Below are positions 24,791 through 37,019 of a DNA stretch of 64,000 nt, piece by piece. Source of the DNA: Cyathus striatus (taxonomy: Eukaryota; Basidiomycota; Agaricomycetes; Agaricales; Nidulariaceae). Within the stretch, counting starts at the first letter, position 1; each line of letters starts with the position of its first letter. The notes under the pieces were generated by a model, which did not search any database, was not told the DNA's origin, and worked only from the letters and a program-made list of their open reading frames with translations. The position numbers were made by a program, and so were the translations under genes. The DNA lies in NCBI GenBank assembly GCA_025738555.1, contig JAOVFP010000006.1, forward strand, positions 5,952,001 through 6,016,000. Reading direction: 5' to 3'.

Positions 24791-24940
24791 GTGATCATGG
24801 AAGTCAGGGATTTTGTGATCACTTTTTCATAAAACCTGGGCTTTTTATGATCCAAATGGCTAACACCCCTCGCATAAAAGATGTAACAAATTACCTAGAA
24901 TATATCAGTTTATCCCCTCTTTACTGCGCTACCTGCTATA

Positions 24941-24956
24941 GGTTATGGGCCCCGGC
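24941..24956 (+). other. copia primer binding site (internal tRNA-iMet type)
   Basis: GGTTATGGGCCCC directly follows the 5' LTR. It is close to the complement of the initiator-tRNA anticodon arm (GGGCTCATAACC). This fits the half-tRNA priming known for Drosophila copia and several fungal copia elements, in which a cut tRNA, not its 3' end, primes minus-strand synthesis. Confidence 0.6.
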
Positions 24957-25034
24957 CTACAAATGTAATCAAGAAAGAAAAACTCACCTGCACACCCGTA
25001 CTTCACCACACTTATTGCGCGATCGTTATTTCAC

Positions 25035-28000
25035 ATGTCGGAACAAAGCAATTCAGGGACTTACCGAATGGAGATGCTGAATAACAACAACTGGATGCCC
25101 TGGAAGCGACGGATGCTTGCCGTGCTTAGGGATCAAGACCTTGAGGATTTTATTGGTGAGAAAGCAGCTCCACCAAAACCTAAGGAAGACAGCAAACCTA
25201 CTGATGAAGAAACTAAAGCAATAACGGAGTGGAAGAAAAAGGACTCCAAAGCAAGGACTCACATTGAGTTAGCTATTGGAGATACGGAAATGATCCATAT
25301 TAGCGGAGCCGAGACCGCTAGCCAAATGTGGAAATAGCTAACACAGGTTAAGGAGTTGAAGGGATCACTTGGCATATTGGCAACGCGACGCACTATGTAT
25401 CGCGCACAGGCAGAAGAAGGCTTCGACATGGTAGAACATATTTCTATGCTAAGAAAATTGCAGGAACAATTAGCTCTTATGGGACATAAGGTTGCAGATG
25501 ATGATTTTCTTATGATACTTATCACATCACTGCCTGAGAGCTGGGACAATTACACTTCATCTTATCTTGGTTCCAGCAGCAATAAACCAACCATAACTTC
25601 TCATGAATTTGTTGCAATTGTACTGGATGAATTCAGACGTCGAAATGATAGAAATGGAGATTCTTCTACATCTACAGGTGTTACATTACAGGCCAGGGGA
25701 AATACAGGTAACAAGAATAACAAGTCAGACAAGGACAAGGAATGTTACAATTGTCACAAGAAAGGACATTTCTCCAAGGACTGCTGGGCCAAGGGTGGTG
25801 GCAAGGAAGGACAAGGGCCACGAAGGCGAGGACATCGAAATCGGACTAACCAAATTCAGGATTCAGTAAATGTGGGACTACAGGACACAGCTTACCATGT
25901 TACAGAAGGACAGGACTTCTCGTGATATGACTGGCTTCTAGATTCAGCAACTACTTCTCACATTTGCAATATGCATGAGGCCTTCATCGATTACCGCTCT
26001 ATTAAATCAACTGTTGAGGGAATTAGTAAAGCACCAGCAACTGTCAGTGGAACTGGAACAGTCATTGTGAATTTTACAGTGGAAGGGAAAGTACTAAAAC
26101 ATACCTTGCGAGATGTATTACATGTTCCTGAAGCATCAAATTGCTTGTTATCTCAATCGTGTTTTGATGATGCCGGTGGTAAGATCTATTCTGGAGAAGG
26201 GATATGTCAATTAAAGAATAAAGGAGATCAGCTTGTTGGGACAGGAAGAGAAGTGAACAGACTATACTTACTTGAGGCAAGGGCTGAACTACCAGGAGAA
26301 AACCATGCACATTTGACAACTAGCAAGAAGTTGTCATGGGATGAATGGCATAAACGCTTTGGACATCTGTCAATCACGTCACTCGAGAAATTAAAGAAGC
26401 AAGGAATGGTGAAGGGTCTTACCATAGATGAAACCACATTCCCATCACGAAGCTGTGAAGCATGCATACAGGCAAAGCAGGCCCACAAAGCTTTTCCTAA
26501 GGAAGCCAAAAATAGATCAAATACACCAGGCGAGCGCGTTATGAGTGATGTATGGGGTCCTGCAAGAGTTGAAAGTATTGAGAAATGGAAATATTACATT
26601 TCCTTTACAGATGACTGCACTAGACTCACCTCAGTATTATTTTTGAAGTCAAAGGACCAAGCATTTGAGCGCATTCAGGAATATTGTGCTGTCATACATA
26701 GAAAATTCGGAAAATATCCTAGGTGGCTTCGATTTGACAATGGAAAAGAGTTAGTCAACAATAAATTGAAGAAATGGACAGCTGAACAGGGTATTACCAT
26801 TGAAACGACTGCACCATACTCACCTTCGCAAAACGGTGTAGCGGAACGATTTAATCGAACCCTATTAGAGTTAGCACGAGCAATGTTGATACAGAAGGAC
26901 TTACCTACATTCCTCTGGGACCAGGCTGTGCTACACGCAGCATGTCTTCGAAATCGAGCCCCCACACGTGCATTAGATGGGAAGACACCACTTGAGGCTT
27001 GGGGAGGAAAGAAATCAGATGTTTCTCACTTCCGGGAGTTCGGTTGCGATGTCTGGGTGCTAGACGAGACGAAAAACCGTTCAAAATTAAAGCCTAAATC
27101 GAAACGGATGGTCTTCATTGGATTTGACGATGGTGCAAAGGCCGTGAAATATTATGATGCTGAAACTCGGAAAATTAAGGTCTCGCACAATGTAGCATTT
27201 AACGGAGTGGACAAACCTAAAGAACTCGAAATTGTATCTGTCCTATCGAGTTTGCCAGCTGAGGGGGAGCCAGGAACTATTACCAGCTCGCAAATCGAAG
27301 AAATTGTGTCAGAAGAAGAATCTGAGGCAGAAGATGTCGAAAATGCACCAGAACCATCGCCCCAACGGCCCCAACGACAAAATCAACGACCTAGAAAGGA
27401 TATAGACTATAAGAAGCTTGATAATCCGAACGCACGAAAGCCAGCTCGAAGATTTATGTCAGATAATGAGCCTACAGAAGATAATAGCCCTACAACGTTG
27501 TCAGCATCGAAATCAACACAGAAACATCGTACTAACCTTGCAGTTGATGCCCTACATGAATCATTCGAACGCATAATGCAAGGGATCCAAACTGGGACAC
27601 TTGACGAAGTCCTGGACAACGAAAGTCCGAAATCTGTGGAAGAAGCAATGAATAGTCTTGAAAAATACGAATGGAAAGAGGCTATGGATGCAGAATTGAG
27701 TCAATTAGACGAAATGGGAACCTGGGAACTAGTAGACTTACCTGAAGGACGAGAGGCCATAGGAAACCGTTGGGTATTTGCAAAGAAAGATGAAGATCCG
27801 AATATACCTATAAAATACAAAGCCAGGTTAGTTGCAAAAGGATTTGCACAGAAACCCGGCACGGATTTCAATGAAACTGGAACATTTGCACCAGTAATGC
27901 GATTCGAATCACTGCGAGCCCTGTTAGCAATGTCAGCTATCAACAATTGGGAGATGTCGCAGATGGATGTAAAGTCTGCTTACCTTAATGGTCATATTAC

Positions 28001-29198
28001 TGAAGAACTTTACATGAAACAACCAAGTGGATTTGACGATGGAACCAGTCGTGTTTGCAAGCTAAAGAAGGCCCTATATGGATTAAAACAGGCTGGGAAT
28101 GTGTGGAACAAGGAGTTGAGCAAAGCAATGGAGGATTTGGGATATGAGAAGCTAAAAACAGACTATTGCTGTTTCAAGCGACACGTCGGTGATAAGTTCG
28201 CGTATATCCTTGTTTGGGTCGATGACCTAATTGCTTTCTGCTCCGATATCTCCGAGCGCGAGCGAATCGAGAAGGAACTTGGCACAAGATTCAAAATAAA
28301 GATTATTGGTGAACCCAACATGTTATTGGGCATGAAAATAATCCGAGACCGTGCTAGTAAATCTATTTCTATTTCTCAAACTCATTACATCGACACACTA
28401 CTAAGGAAATATGGACTTACACAAGCAAACTCAGTGCACACACCTCTGGATCCTAATGTAAACTTAGATACAGAAAACTCCGAAATTGAAGGACAGGGAG
28501 AGACACAGGAAGAGCCTAGAATATCATATGGATATGCACAAATGATAGGTTCACTCAATTATATTGCTATAGGGACAAGGCCAGACATTTCATATACAGT
28601 ACACAAATTGGCCCAATACACTAAAAACCCACAAGCAAAACATTGGACTGCTGTGAAGCGTGTATTTCGCTACCTAAAAGGCACGCGAGAACTTAAATTA
28701 ACTTACGGCGGACCTGGCTCAGATTGGAGCAATGAATTAACAATTTACAGTGACGCTGATTGGGGTTCCAATTCTCACAGGAAATCAATCAGCGGGTATG
28801 TATTCTTATTAGGAGGCGCCGTTGCTTGGAGCGCAAAGAAACAGTCAACAACTGCATTATCGACAGCTGAAGCAGAATATACTGCTGCTGTTCACACATC
28901 AAAGCAAGTTCTGTGGTATCATTCACTATTTTCAGAACTTGATGCCAAGCAACCGTCGCCATCTGTGATCTATTCCGACAACCAAGCTGCTATTGCGATC
29001 GCTCACAACCCTGAGTTTCATGCAAGAACAAAACATATCGACATCTCGTTACATTTCTTACACGATCACGTAGAAGCCGGAACTGTCATGCTTAAGTTCA
29101 TACCATCGCGAGAGAACTTAGCAGATTTATTTACTAAAGGACTCTTGCGCCCGTTACACCAAGATCTGACTTATGGAATTGGTGTAATATCCAAGTAA
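25035..29198 (+). pseudogene. copia gag-pol polyprotein with two nonsense codons
   Basis: One frame of 1388 codons (stop included) starts at ATG 25035 and ends at TAA 29196-29198. It is interrupted only by TAG at 25335-25337 and TGA at 25923-25925. Domains in order: gag; zinc knuckle CYNCHKKGHFSKDC (about residue 236); aspartic protease LLDSATTSH (about 302); GAG-pre-integrase HKRFGHL (about 438); integrase core with DVWGP, RFDNGKE and AERFN as the D-D-E set (506, 566, 602); reverse transcriptase with ARLVAKGF, MDVKSAYLNG and VWVDDL (about 870-1065); RNase H with YSDADWGS, STAEAEY and TKHIDI at the end. Domain order (integrase before reverse transcriptase) makes it Ty1/copia. Both stops can be explained by single C-to-T changes (CAG, CGA). 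All other catalytic motifs look intact, so the copy is young. Confidence 0.9.
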
Positions 29199-29205
29199 GG
29201 GGGAG
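29199..29205 (+). other. copia polypurine tract
   Basis: The purine run AAGGGGGAG, which begins inside the stop codon, lies directly before the TGTTGG start of the 3' LTR. Confidence 0.7.
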
Positions 29206-29400
29206 TGTTGGAATTAATACTCGAATATTACAGATAATACACGAAGTCTGTAGAGTATGTTAGAATGTTGTGGAAGTGTGTAGAATATATATCACGAACA
29301 TTATAGATTATTCTAGTTACAAAATACATGTGCATAAAAGATGTAACAAATTACCTAGAATATATCAGTTTATCCCCTCTTTACTGTGCTACCTGCTATA
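29206..29400 (+). repeat. copia 3' LTR
   Basis: The 195-bp LTR starts TGTTGGAATTAATAC and ends CTGCTATA. It is uninterrupted and has one GCATAAA where the 5' LTR carries element B. It differs from the 5' LTR at three sites, each a CpG/TpG or CpG/CpA difference. Confidence 0.88.
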
Positions 29401-31190
29401 AGTTGTAATGACACAATAAGTATATAACAGATTGAACACAGGGCCTCTTGAATAGTGCATATAGTAAATTTAGAACAAGGTAATAATAGTGCTCCAGGTA
29501 TTAATAGCTTTAAACAAGCCAATGCACTCACTCCATTAACTCATACTATATACTTGCCACTGGTACACAAGAGGAAACAGAGCTACATAGGAGCTGGTAA
29601 AAAATGTTAAGCAATGTCATGGGTAACCCATGGGTATCTGAGTGGCTACCCAGACCTATACCCACCAAAAACCATACCCTTGGCCACGGGTATGGGTTCC
29701 ATGGGTATGGCAGGTAGTGGGTAAACCCATGGGTTGTTGATTAAGTTGAATGAGAAATAAAATAAAATTGTATAGCAGATTGGTGTGGTGTATAGTTGAA
29801 GTATGTATACATGATACATGTTATGGTATATTCTAGCATATACTACCTCTACTTGTACATTCAAGTTTCTTCTAAAGTATTCAACTACTTTATTCTTTTT
29901 TTCCTAGTAAATTGTATCTTCTTGTACATAGAAGAGACTTGTGCATTGTAGAACCACGTAGAATGATCTTGTATAGAATAGATTCTATGCAAGTATCCTA
30001 GCACTTATTACTTGAAGTAATAAGTGCTAGGATACTTGCATAGTACTTCCATTCATATTTAATCAGAAGTTCTAGATGATAGAAATACATATTTTTTACC
30101 CATTTAAACCACTACTTATTCAATAAGCTAAGAATCACCTACTAGATACCTTTGAAAGCTATCTACTATGTGACTACAGTACAAGACTACACTCTGTACT
30201 ACTTGCACTGTCCTAAGAACATCAAGACTCACTCTGACATTCACATTGTTATTCATTATGCAACCTTTGCTTATGAGTACCTTTGGCAGTACCTTATTGA
30301 TCGTCATGATCTAGACCACTATAACGGATCCCCAACTTGACTCAAGGCTCAAGACTCACAAACCAAAGGTAACAGACACATATATTCACTAACCAGTATA
30401 TTCATAGGAATACACCACCGTTATGAGTACATGACCCATAACAATACAATTTAAATCAAAAATGGAATATGCCTGTGCATACATTCATAAAAGAAAGAGT
30501 AGGACGAGAGAGTCAAATTATATAATTAATACATTGTCCTTGACATTCAATAGAGATTCTCATTTTAACTATATTAACATGAACTATTACTGGTTTAAAT
30601 TTCGTAAAATTTCGGAAAGTATTAGTCTAGAAACCATAGTTTAAGTGAAATGCATGAAAGTATGGCGCCCAAGTTCAACCCCACAGACTAAGGCCGAATA
30701 CCCGCGGATATTATCCGAATTTAGGCAAAACTGGATGGGTCCGGATAATTTCCCAAGGGTGTCTGGATATTCGTGGCGCATCCGGGGCATCCATCTACTG
30801 TTGGCTGTCTGGGGACAATCATAGTTCAAAAATGTACAACACCATGCTTATTTGTAAATGTAATAAAAACTGTATAAATATCTAAGCGAAGGCATAGGCG
30901 ATCTGCCAAGCAGCCGATGCTCGGAGCACGAAATATTTTGATGCTTCTGAGCGTGGTGCTCCGGGTTTCCATAGTAAATTAATAAATCAATAAATCAGTA
31001 AGGCTGACTAGTGGCAAGGCCCGCTACCTGACATTCTTTTTAATAAATATATAATATATGTACTTAGATTTGTTGAAAGTGCATAAGTAGGCATATCCAT
31101 GAAAGTTAATTGAAGGTATATCCTGTTTAAATTAATTTTCATGAAAATGTCGCCTAAAGCTTGCTAATGATTCCAGTTAAATTCCAGTCA
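29401..31190. other. intergenic stretch with TE relic and palindrome
   Basis: No gene supported. Bases 29620-29735 are rich in GGGTAACCCATGGGTA-type motifs, inverse to those near 18925-19035. Bases 30680-30800 hold a CCGGATA/TATCCG-rich stretch. A segment at 31000-31028 (GACTAGTGGCAAGGCCCGC) recurs in direct orientation near 33098-33118. Confidence 0.4.
29985..30043. repeat. perfect 59-bp palindrome
   Basis: CTATGCAAGTATCCTAGCAC begins a 29-nt arm that is followed by a single G and then by the exact inverse arm. Such a stem with a 1-nt centre would extrude as a cruciform. No terminator function can be inferred in this non-coding context. Confidence 0.9.
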
Positions 31191-31193
31191 TCC

Positions 31194-31752
31194 TTAGAAT
31201 AGTACGTCTAAGCTTAGCAAAATAGCTTCACTTCTATTCACTGAATAAGGCCCACAAGCTACCACATACTCTAATCTACAAACATTTTGTTGACAATGAA
31301 CATGGTGTGAAATCTCAACAGTGCAAAAGGCCCAAAACTTGTCGAAACAAGGATCACACATGCATGCATTACAAGGCAATTCTTGAGGGTAACTACATAC
31401 ATAAACCAAACATAAATTACTTAAGTACAGGGGGTCATCAAAATTGAGTGATGGAGACATTATCCCAACCTGATGAATGTAAGGACTCGGAGGATGTCGG
31501 TTACTCAGTGTGTCAGCGACACTCGAACACAAATCGCAGCAAGTAATATGGTGTTGTAGTTTCTGATACCCAGATACTCGCAGTCGGCGGTACCACAGCT
31601 GCTTCGCTGGCTTGTGCTCCTGCCTCAAACGCAGTGCAGCATGTTGGACATAGTCCGTCTGAAGATGGGGGTAGGTGCTCAATTTAAGAGTTGGAGTTGG
31701 TAGTAGCCCCCACATGTCATCCACATGCAGACACTGATTATCAATTATCGGA
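31194..31752 (-). CDS. hypothetical exon, unknown protein
   Basis: A minus-strand frame of about 186 codons follows a possible splice acceptor (CTAG near 31763). The peptide begins near RDPIIDNQCLHVDDMWG and has a cysteine-rich middle (CCDLCS, CNACMCDPC). An open frame at 31776-32216 could be a preceding exon. I do not recognise the family and coding status is uncertain. The moderate length, balanced composition and absence of repeats are the only support. Confidence 0.25.
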
Positions 31753-32216
31753 TCCCGAACCTCCTAGTTTGCCTTCTAGGGACATCCCACTGATAGACCA
31801 CTAAACATGTTGTGTGATAAGGTCGACAAAATCAGGATTTTAGGTGGGATTGTGCAGCTGGTAATAGTCGAGAGACAACGGAGTGTACAAGGATCCCATA
31901 GAACGTGAGGTATCTGCACGAAGTAGTGTTGGTGGGAGGGATTGTTTGTGTAGTGTGACGCAGTCCTCATAACACATGATCTGAATGAATTCGAGAAATC
32001 AAACAAAAACACAACAAGGAGAAGATACAAGATAATAAACAGGAGGAAGAGGGAGCTGCAGCATTGTCCTGCTCCGTATTTGACATGCGCGAACAGAGGG
32101 ACTATCCCTGCAGTCAGAAGATCTGACGCCTCAGACTGTTTGTGCAGTGAAGGCGCCGAAATGGTGCGCCTGGTGGGAAAGATCAAAAGAGGAGGAAATG
32201 AGAGTGTGTAATGCAC

Positions 32217-33885
32217 ACTACAATGGGCAACGTTTCATGACCAGCTCATTCGCAAAATCCCATACATCCTCATTCAACCCCCATCCAAAAGTGACAGCCT
32301 AACGGAGTACTGACGAAGCTTTGTCGTACCTAAATGCGAAGCCTGGGGGTCCATATACGTAGATGTACTAGTTCTTGTCTTGGTGGAATGTTACTGTGTT
32401 ACTGTGTTGCTTGATATGTTGATTGTTTTGGTGTGGGGGGACTGAGGAGAGAAGGGGGAAGTGTGTTCGAGTTTGAGTTTAGCAGAGGGCGAGGGCAATG
32501 GTACAGGTGTTTATTTTTCATTTAAATTCAAGTGCTATGACGAAGGTGAGCTTGGGGTGAGTGGTGTGGTGTGGGGAGAAGTAGGAGGTGCGTGTACAGA
32601 ACATGTACCATACATGTGTGTTGCATGTATGGGCTTTTTCCCCTAAGATTATCCTTCAAGTGTGTTCCTTGTAGAGTTGCTTCAACCGCATTATAAGGCC
32701 GTTAGATTCTGTGAGTGTTGTAGTAACAGGTCGAAGTCAACAACGAAGAGCAATTGCTCATGGACTTGTGAAGTAACTCTATCATCAGTTAAGCCCCGAC
32801 ACATATCTCATAAAGCGTTCCGAGACATACAATATAATGAAACATACTACAGAAAATAGTGATAGTGATGATGCAAATTAAGGAGTACTTACAAAGGAAC
32901 TCTTGTCTTTGTTGTCTTTGACGATGCGGTGGGAGAGGGTTGGGAGAAAGCAGCTCTGAGCAGTTAGGATACGGGAATGACCGATATTTTGAACTCATTT
33001 AAACTCCGGTTGATGGGAGGTGTTCGCTCTGCAAAATTTGGTTTTTCATCACCCTACATAACCCTACTACCTTAAAAGGTAGCGGGAATAAGGCCGACTA
33101 GCAGCAAGGCCGGCTACCTGAGGTGTATTATTGAAAATTTATTGAATGGGTCATCTACAGTGTTCCAGAACCGCAAGCTTTTTCAAATTTGCTTAGCACA
33201 CGTTCAAGCACCAATCAAAAAACACTCTTGCACAAAGAGTAGGAGCAGCAAGTGGAGAGGCAGCATCCATCAACTACGTGATGTACCTCAACACCACTAA
33301 AACAGCTATATTGCACACATAATGATGAGAGCCGACGCGAAGAGAAAGGTAAGTGTAGTGTAAACAGAATTACAGAGATTCTATCGAAAGGACATGATTC
33401 AAGAGAGATAGTAAGAGTAGCGAGAGAGAAAATAGATGGCTAAAAAAAGTGTAAGAATAGGAAAGTAGTGCAAAAATTGACAAGCTGTGGAAGAAGGGAG
33501 GGTGGGTAATGCAAAAGCTACAGACGAGACAGCCCAGCTAAAACCTAGCAGAGCACTCTGGTGTGAGAGGAAGAGAAATGATTAGTAAATGACACCAAAG
33601 ATTGCCAAGACTTACCAGGTGCGGGAAGAGAAGGAGAGTGGAACAACGGTTCCTGTTTCTTCCTTGAACCTTGTGTAAGGAGACTTCGAGGTAAGCCTTG
33701 CCTTACTATTGCATGAGCACGAGCAAAAGTAATTGAGTAAATTGAATTAAATTCAGTACTGAAAGAACCAAGTCGACATACCCAAGTTCAAATCACTGGT
33801 GCCAGCCGCCCGGTCCACAAAACCGCTCTCATTCATCTATTGGCCTACTGCAAGTTAGTAACTTGAACCATAACAAATCACTGAT
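32217..33885. other. intergenic stretch with a solo end of element H family
   Basis: No gene supported. Bases 32998-33084 are a near-copy of the right end of element H (36899-36990), including CTCCGGTTGATGGGAGGTG and CTACCTTAAAAGGTAGCGGG. Its partner left end was not found, so it is a truncated copy. Confidence 0.5.
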
Positions 33886-33887
33886 TT

Positions 33888-36800
33888 ATTCCCACTACCT
33901 TTTAAGGTAGTGGGTTTTTGGGGAGGTTTGGATTTCCTAAAAAGACAATTTGTGGATCGCGTTCAGGATCTCATATTTAGGGCTTCTGATTGGCTAATGC
34001 CTTTTTAGGACATTTGTGATCGACTACCATAACATTCTTTCATCATAATCAACACATGTGACTGCACCGTACACCCAACTTTAACTACTGTTACCGGAAA
34101 GTGTGCAGTGCACTGCACAGGTACCACCAAAAAAGAAATAAACATGTGTGACTGCTCTGTTGTTCCACACCGTCTCCTCTCATGTCGATCCCCGACATCT
34201 CCATCAATGAACATCCCTTCAGCTATGGCACTCAGGGAATATATTATATGGACATGTAATGGTCAAATTGAATGAAATAGTTCAGTACAATGAATCTTAT
34301 TCAGAGTCGATATGCTAATAAAACTACAAATTCATTATTTATCTCAACATAAGTACAACTAATCTGCTTGCACTATGATACAAATTTAATCTAAACTGCA
34401 AAATATCTGTGCAACCATCATATAAAAGTACAAAAGTTATCCATGAAAATTGTCATAGAGTTCCTGACCTATGATCGCACAATCCAAAATGATCTACTAG
34501 CATGCTCAATAGAAATACAAATCAGACAAAAGAAAGAGTACACACCTCCAAGAAGGATTCTGAACATCAGCCTAATGTATGTGCTTTTCTTTCTTTGATT
34601 GTTCTTTGATAGATTCGAGGGTTCCTGCCTTTGAAGTATTTCTTGAAGAAGTAAGAATAGAATACAGAGATTGTGTGCTAGCTAGCATGGGTGTAGTACT
34701 TGCATTTGTTTTCGGGTAACAACAGTATCGTCCACATTGGCTGATGGAGGAGATGGGGATGGAGATAGTATCCTACCCATAGATGTTGAGGGTGGGAAAA
34801 ATCAACTTTTTCGTTACATGGTGGTTTATCTAATCTTATCATATCTTATCGTCCGGTTCAACAACACATCATGCATCAGGCCAGCGCTTCACTGCACACG
34901 TCGGAATGGTACAATAGATCCACGAGATCACATTCTCTTCCATTGCTACTTTCTATGGCAACATTGCTCTAATTTTGCCAATTTTTGCTATGTTGTCCAG
35001 AGTCTTATGTCACAACTCACAGGATTAGATGTTCTAAAGAGCAATGTTCTACAGTATTACTAGCAAAAACCAAAAATATTCATTCATTCAAACTTGAAAT
35101 GGCACCTCAATGCATACCTGCATGTCGACACCCAGGGAATCAAAATAGTTATGAACTATATTTTGAATTCATGGAGGACAGCTACAAGTCATAGACAGGT
35201 GGTCCATATATATGAATCTGATCCTTTCGTATCCTTTTGCTATAGTGACGATGTCCCACTCTCACCATTACCAGCAGCTTATCGGGTGTATGGGATTCCC
35301 AGGTAGCTGTGTTAACAACAAACCAATACAAAGCAAAGGAAACATGCTGTAGATGTTCCACACATTGTTGAAAGTTGAACTGAAACTAGTACAAACGGCA
35401 TGAGTTCAAAACTCGGTTTTCTCATGTACTTGCTTTATATCTATATTTTTATGGTAAGAAGATGCAAAGTCGTTTTATTATGCGCTTTTCCACATGTATT
35501 CACCGTCATTAAGCGAAACTTACAGGAATGATTGGACTAAGGTTTACACATATGAAATACTACGATATATGTACTACAGACGAATCAAGCCTTACAATTG
35601 CAATACAACGTTGATTACTCCATTCCTCCAAAATATCTCACAGCATCACAATGATGATATATTCCATCCACTCTTCCCTTATGGCTAGTATGTTATAAAC
35701 ATCTACTCTCATGCTTAAGCTTGACCTCAGGTTGTAGACACTACTAAGGGGAACATAGGTGGTTCTGTTAATTATTACTAACTGATACATAGAGAAATTC
35801 AGTGTGCCCTGGTGGTTCAATGGCTCATTGTTGAAACTATGAGAGGCACAATTCTATGTTCCTAGTGTATTCCACACAAAACAATGGATATGATACACTC
35901 CGACTTTTGAATGTATACCACCGATTCTACCCACCCAAGTTGCCATATGTTGTTGATGTCAGCTAATTGCCCTGTACACACCCCTCTCCCACTCTAGAAA
36001 GAGATTCAATAAATACAATTCTTCTCATCTCTGATAATTAATAAATTAGCAACACAAACTTCCCTAACTTGATTAATTTACAGTATACAACCATCAAACG
36101 TGACAGAAAAAACATGATGTCATCATAACTCTTTGTTCCCTCCTCCAATTTTTACAAATGATGTATAGGCAGATAGCGTAGTACTTCATTAACTCTACTG
36201 TAAAATATTTAATGCATTGGATGAAGGGAAGTTGGTCAAATATACAAAATGGTGGATGGGAATGGATTTTGATCGGTACCACATGGCGTGACAGTCAATT
36301 ATTTATTACAAAACTATTCAAAATTAGTAGTGCCGAAGTCCCGGATCAGTTTATAAATAAAGTTTTGATGTCTTGCAAGACAGTGAATATCACAGAATCT
36401 GTAATTCTATAAAGATATGACACACACAGCTCGATAAGAATAATAGAAAATGTAGATTAGTGCTTTTCCTCAACAACTATATACTATAAGAGTGATTATT
36501 CCAGATTCTTCACAACAATACAAGCCACAGAATTTTTGAAATTCACTAAATTATCCAAACTCCCCATTTTGTTTTGCATATAATTCTTTGGAATGTAAAT
36601 ATTTTGAATAGCTACTTCCTGTAACATTTTAATAGTATGCTATTCCTTGCGATTCAAAAAGAATTGGTGTAATTGGTGTAGATTTGGGATCAGGATAAGC
36701 AAAATGAGAAAAGTTGTCACGCGAAGCGATAGTGTCACGTTTGATGGTTGTATACTGTATTAACAGGTAGTGGGCTGTGCCGCTTGCCGGCTCTATTTCT

Positions 36801-36990
36801 TTATTCCTATTATGGCTGTGTCACAGAACATTCAACATCAACGACGACCCCACGCGTTGCCAATTTCAGGTTGCCATTATTTTTGGCAACCACGTGTATT
36901 TAAACTCCGGTTGATGGGAGGTGTTCGCTCTGCAAGAAACGAGTTTTCATCGCCCTACATAACCCTACTACCTTAAAAGGTAGCGGGAAT
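33888..36990. mobile_element. TIR element H (non-autonomous), approximate ends
   Basis: The left end ATTCCCACTACCTTTTAAGG and the right end, read inward, ATTCCCGCTACCTTTTAAGG form terminal inverted repeats that each contain a small hairpin (CTACCTT/AAGGTAG). The right 90 bp is duplicated at 32998-33084, which supports a mobile unit. The roughly 3.1-kb interior has only short open frames and no recognised protein. No clear target duplication was found. Confidence 0.5.
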
Positions 36991-37019
36991 TATTTGGTGC
37001 TCGGCAAAATCGACGACGT

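Larger units (their letters stand above)
20487..24871. mobile_element. foldback element B inside copia LTR, 7-bp TSD
   Basis: The element begins CATAAGTGTCAGCCAATTTG and its inverse end is GAGGGGTGTTAGCCATTTG. Perfect duplications GCATAAA lie at 20480-20486 and 24872-24878. The copia 3' LTR has the empty site with a single GCATAAA, so both boundaries are exact to the base. Each arm has a TGATCATAAG array (20600-21130; 24540-24780) and a 72-bp TGTCAC/GTGACA array (21180-21760; 23930-24500), around a unique centre of about 1 kb. It is 4385 bp and encodes no transposase. Confidence 0.92.
20354..24940 (+). repeat. copia 5' LTR, split by element B
   Basis: The LTR starts TGTTGGAATTAATAC at 20354, is broken after GCATAAA at 20486 and resumes at 24879. 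It ends about 24940 (CTGCTATA) just before the primer binding site. The unbroken 3' LTR confirms the junction. Confidence 0.85.
20354..29400 (+). mobile_element. Ty1/copia retrotransposon, interrupted and inactivated
   Basis: Two 195-bp LTRs (the 5' copy split by foldback B) enclose an internal tRNA-type primer binding site, one gag-pol frame and a polypurine tract. Without B the element is about 4.66 kb. The LTRs differ at three of 195 positions. Flanking pentamers are ATTTG (20349-20353) and AGTTG (29401-29405), a 4/5 match consistent with a decayed 5-bp duplication. The frame carries two nonsense codons and the 5' LTR promoter is split, so the copy should not be autonomous. Confidence 0.85.

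Noticed and set aside
25053..27946. Minus-strand frames within copia
   Set aside because: Shadows of the gag-pol frame.
33781..33812. Second T-arm-like string (GTTCAAATCACTGG)
   Set aside because: No matching 5' acceptor half upstream.
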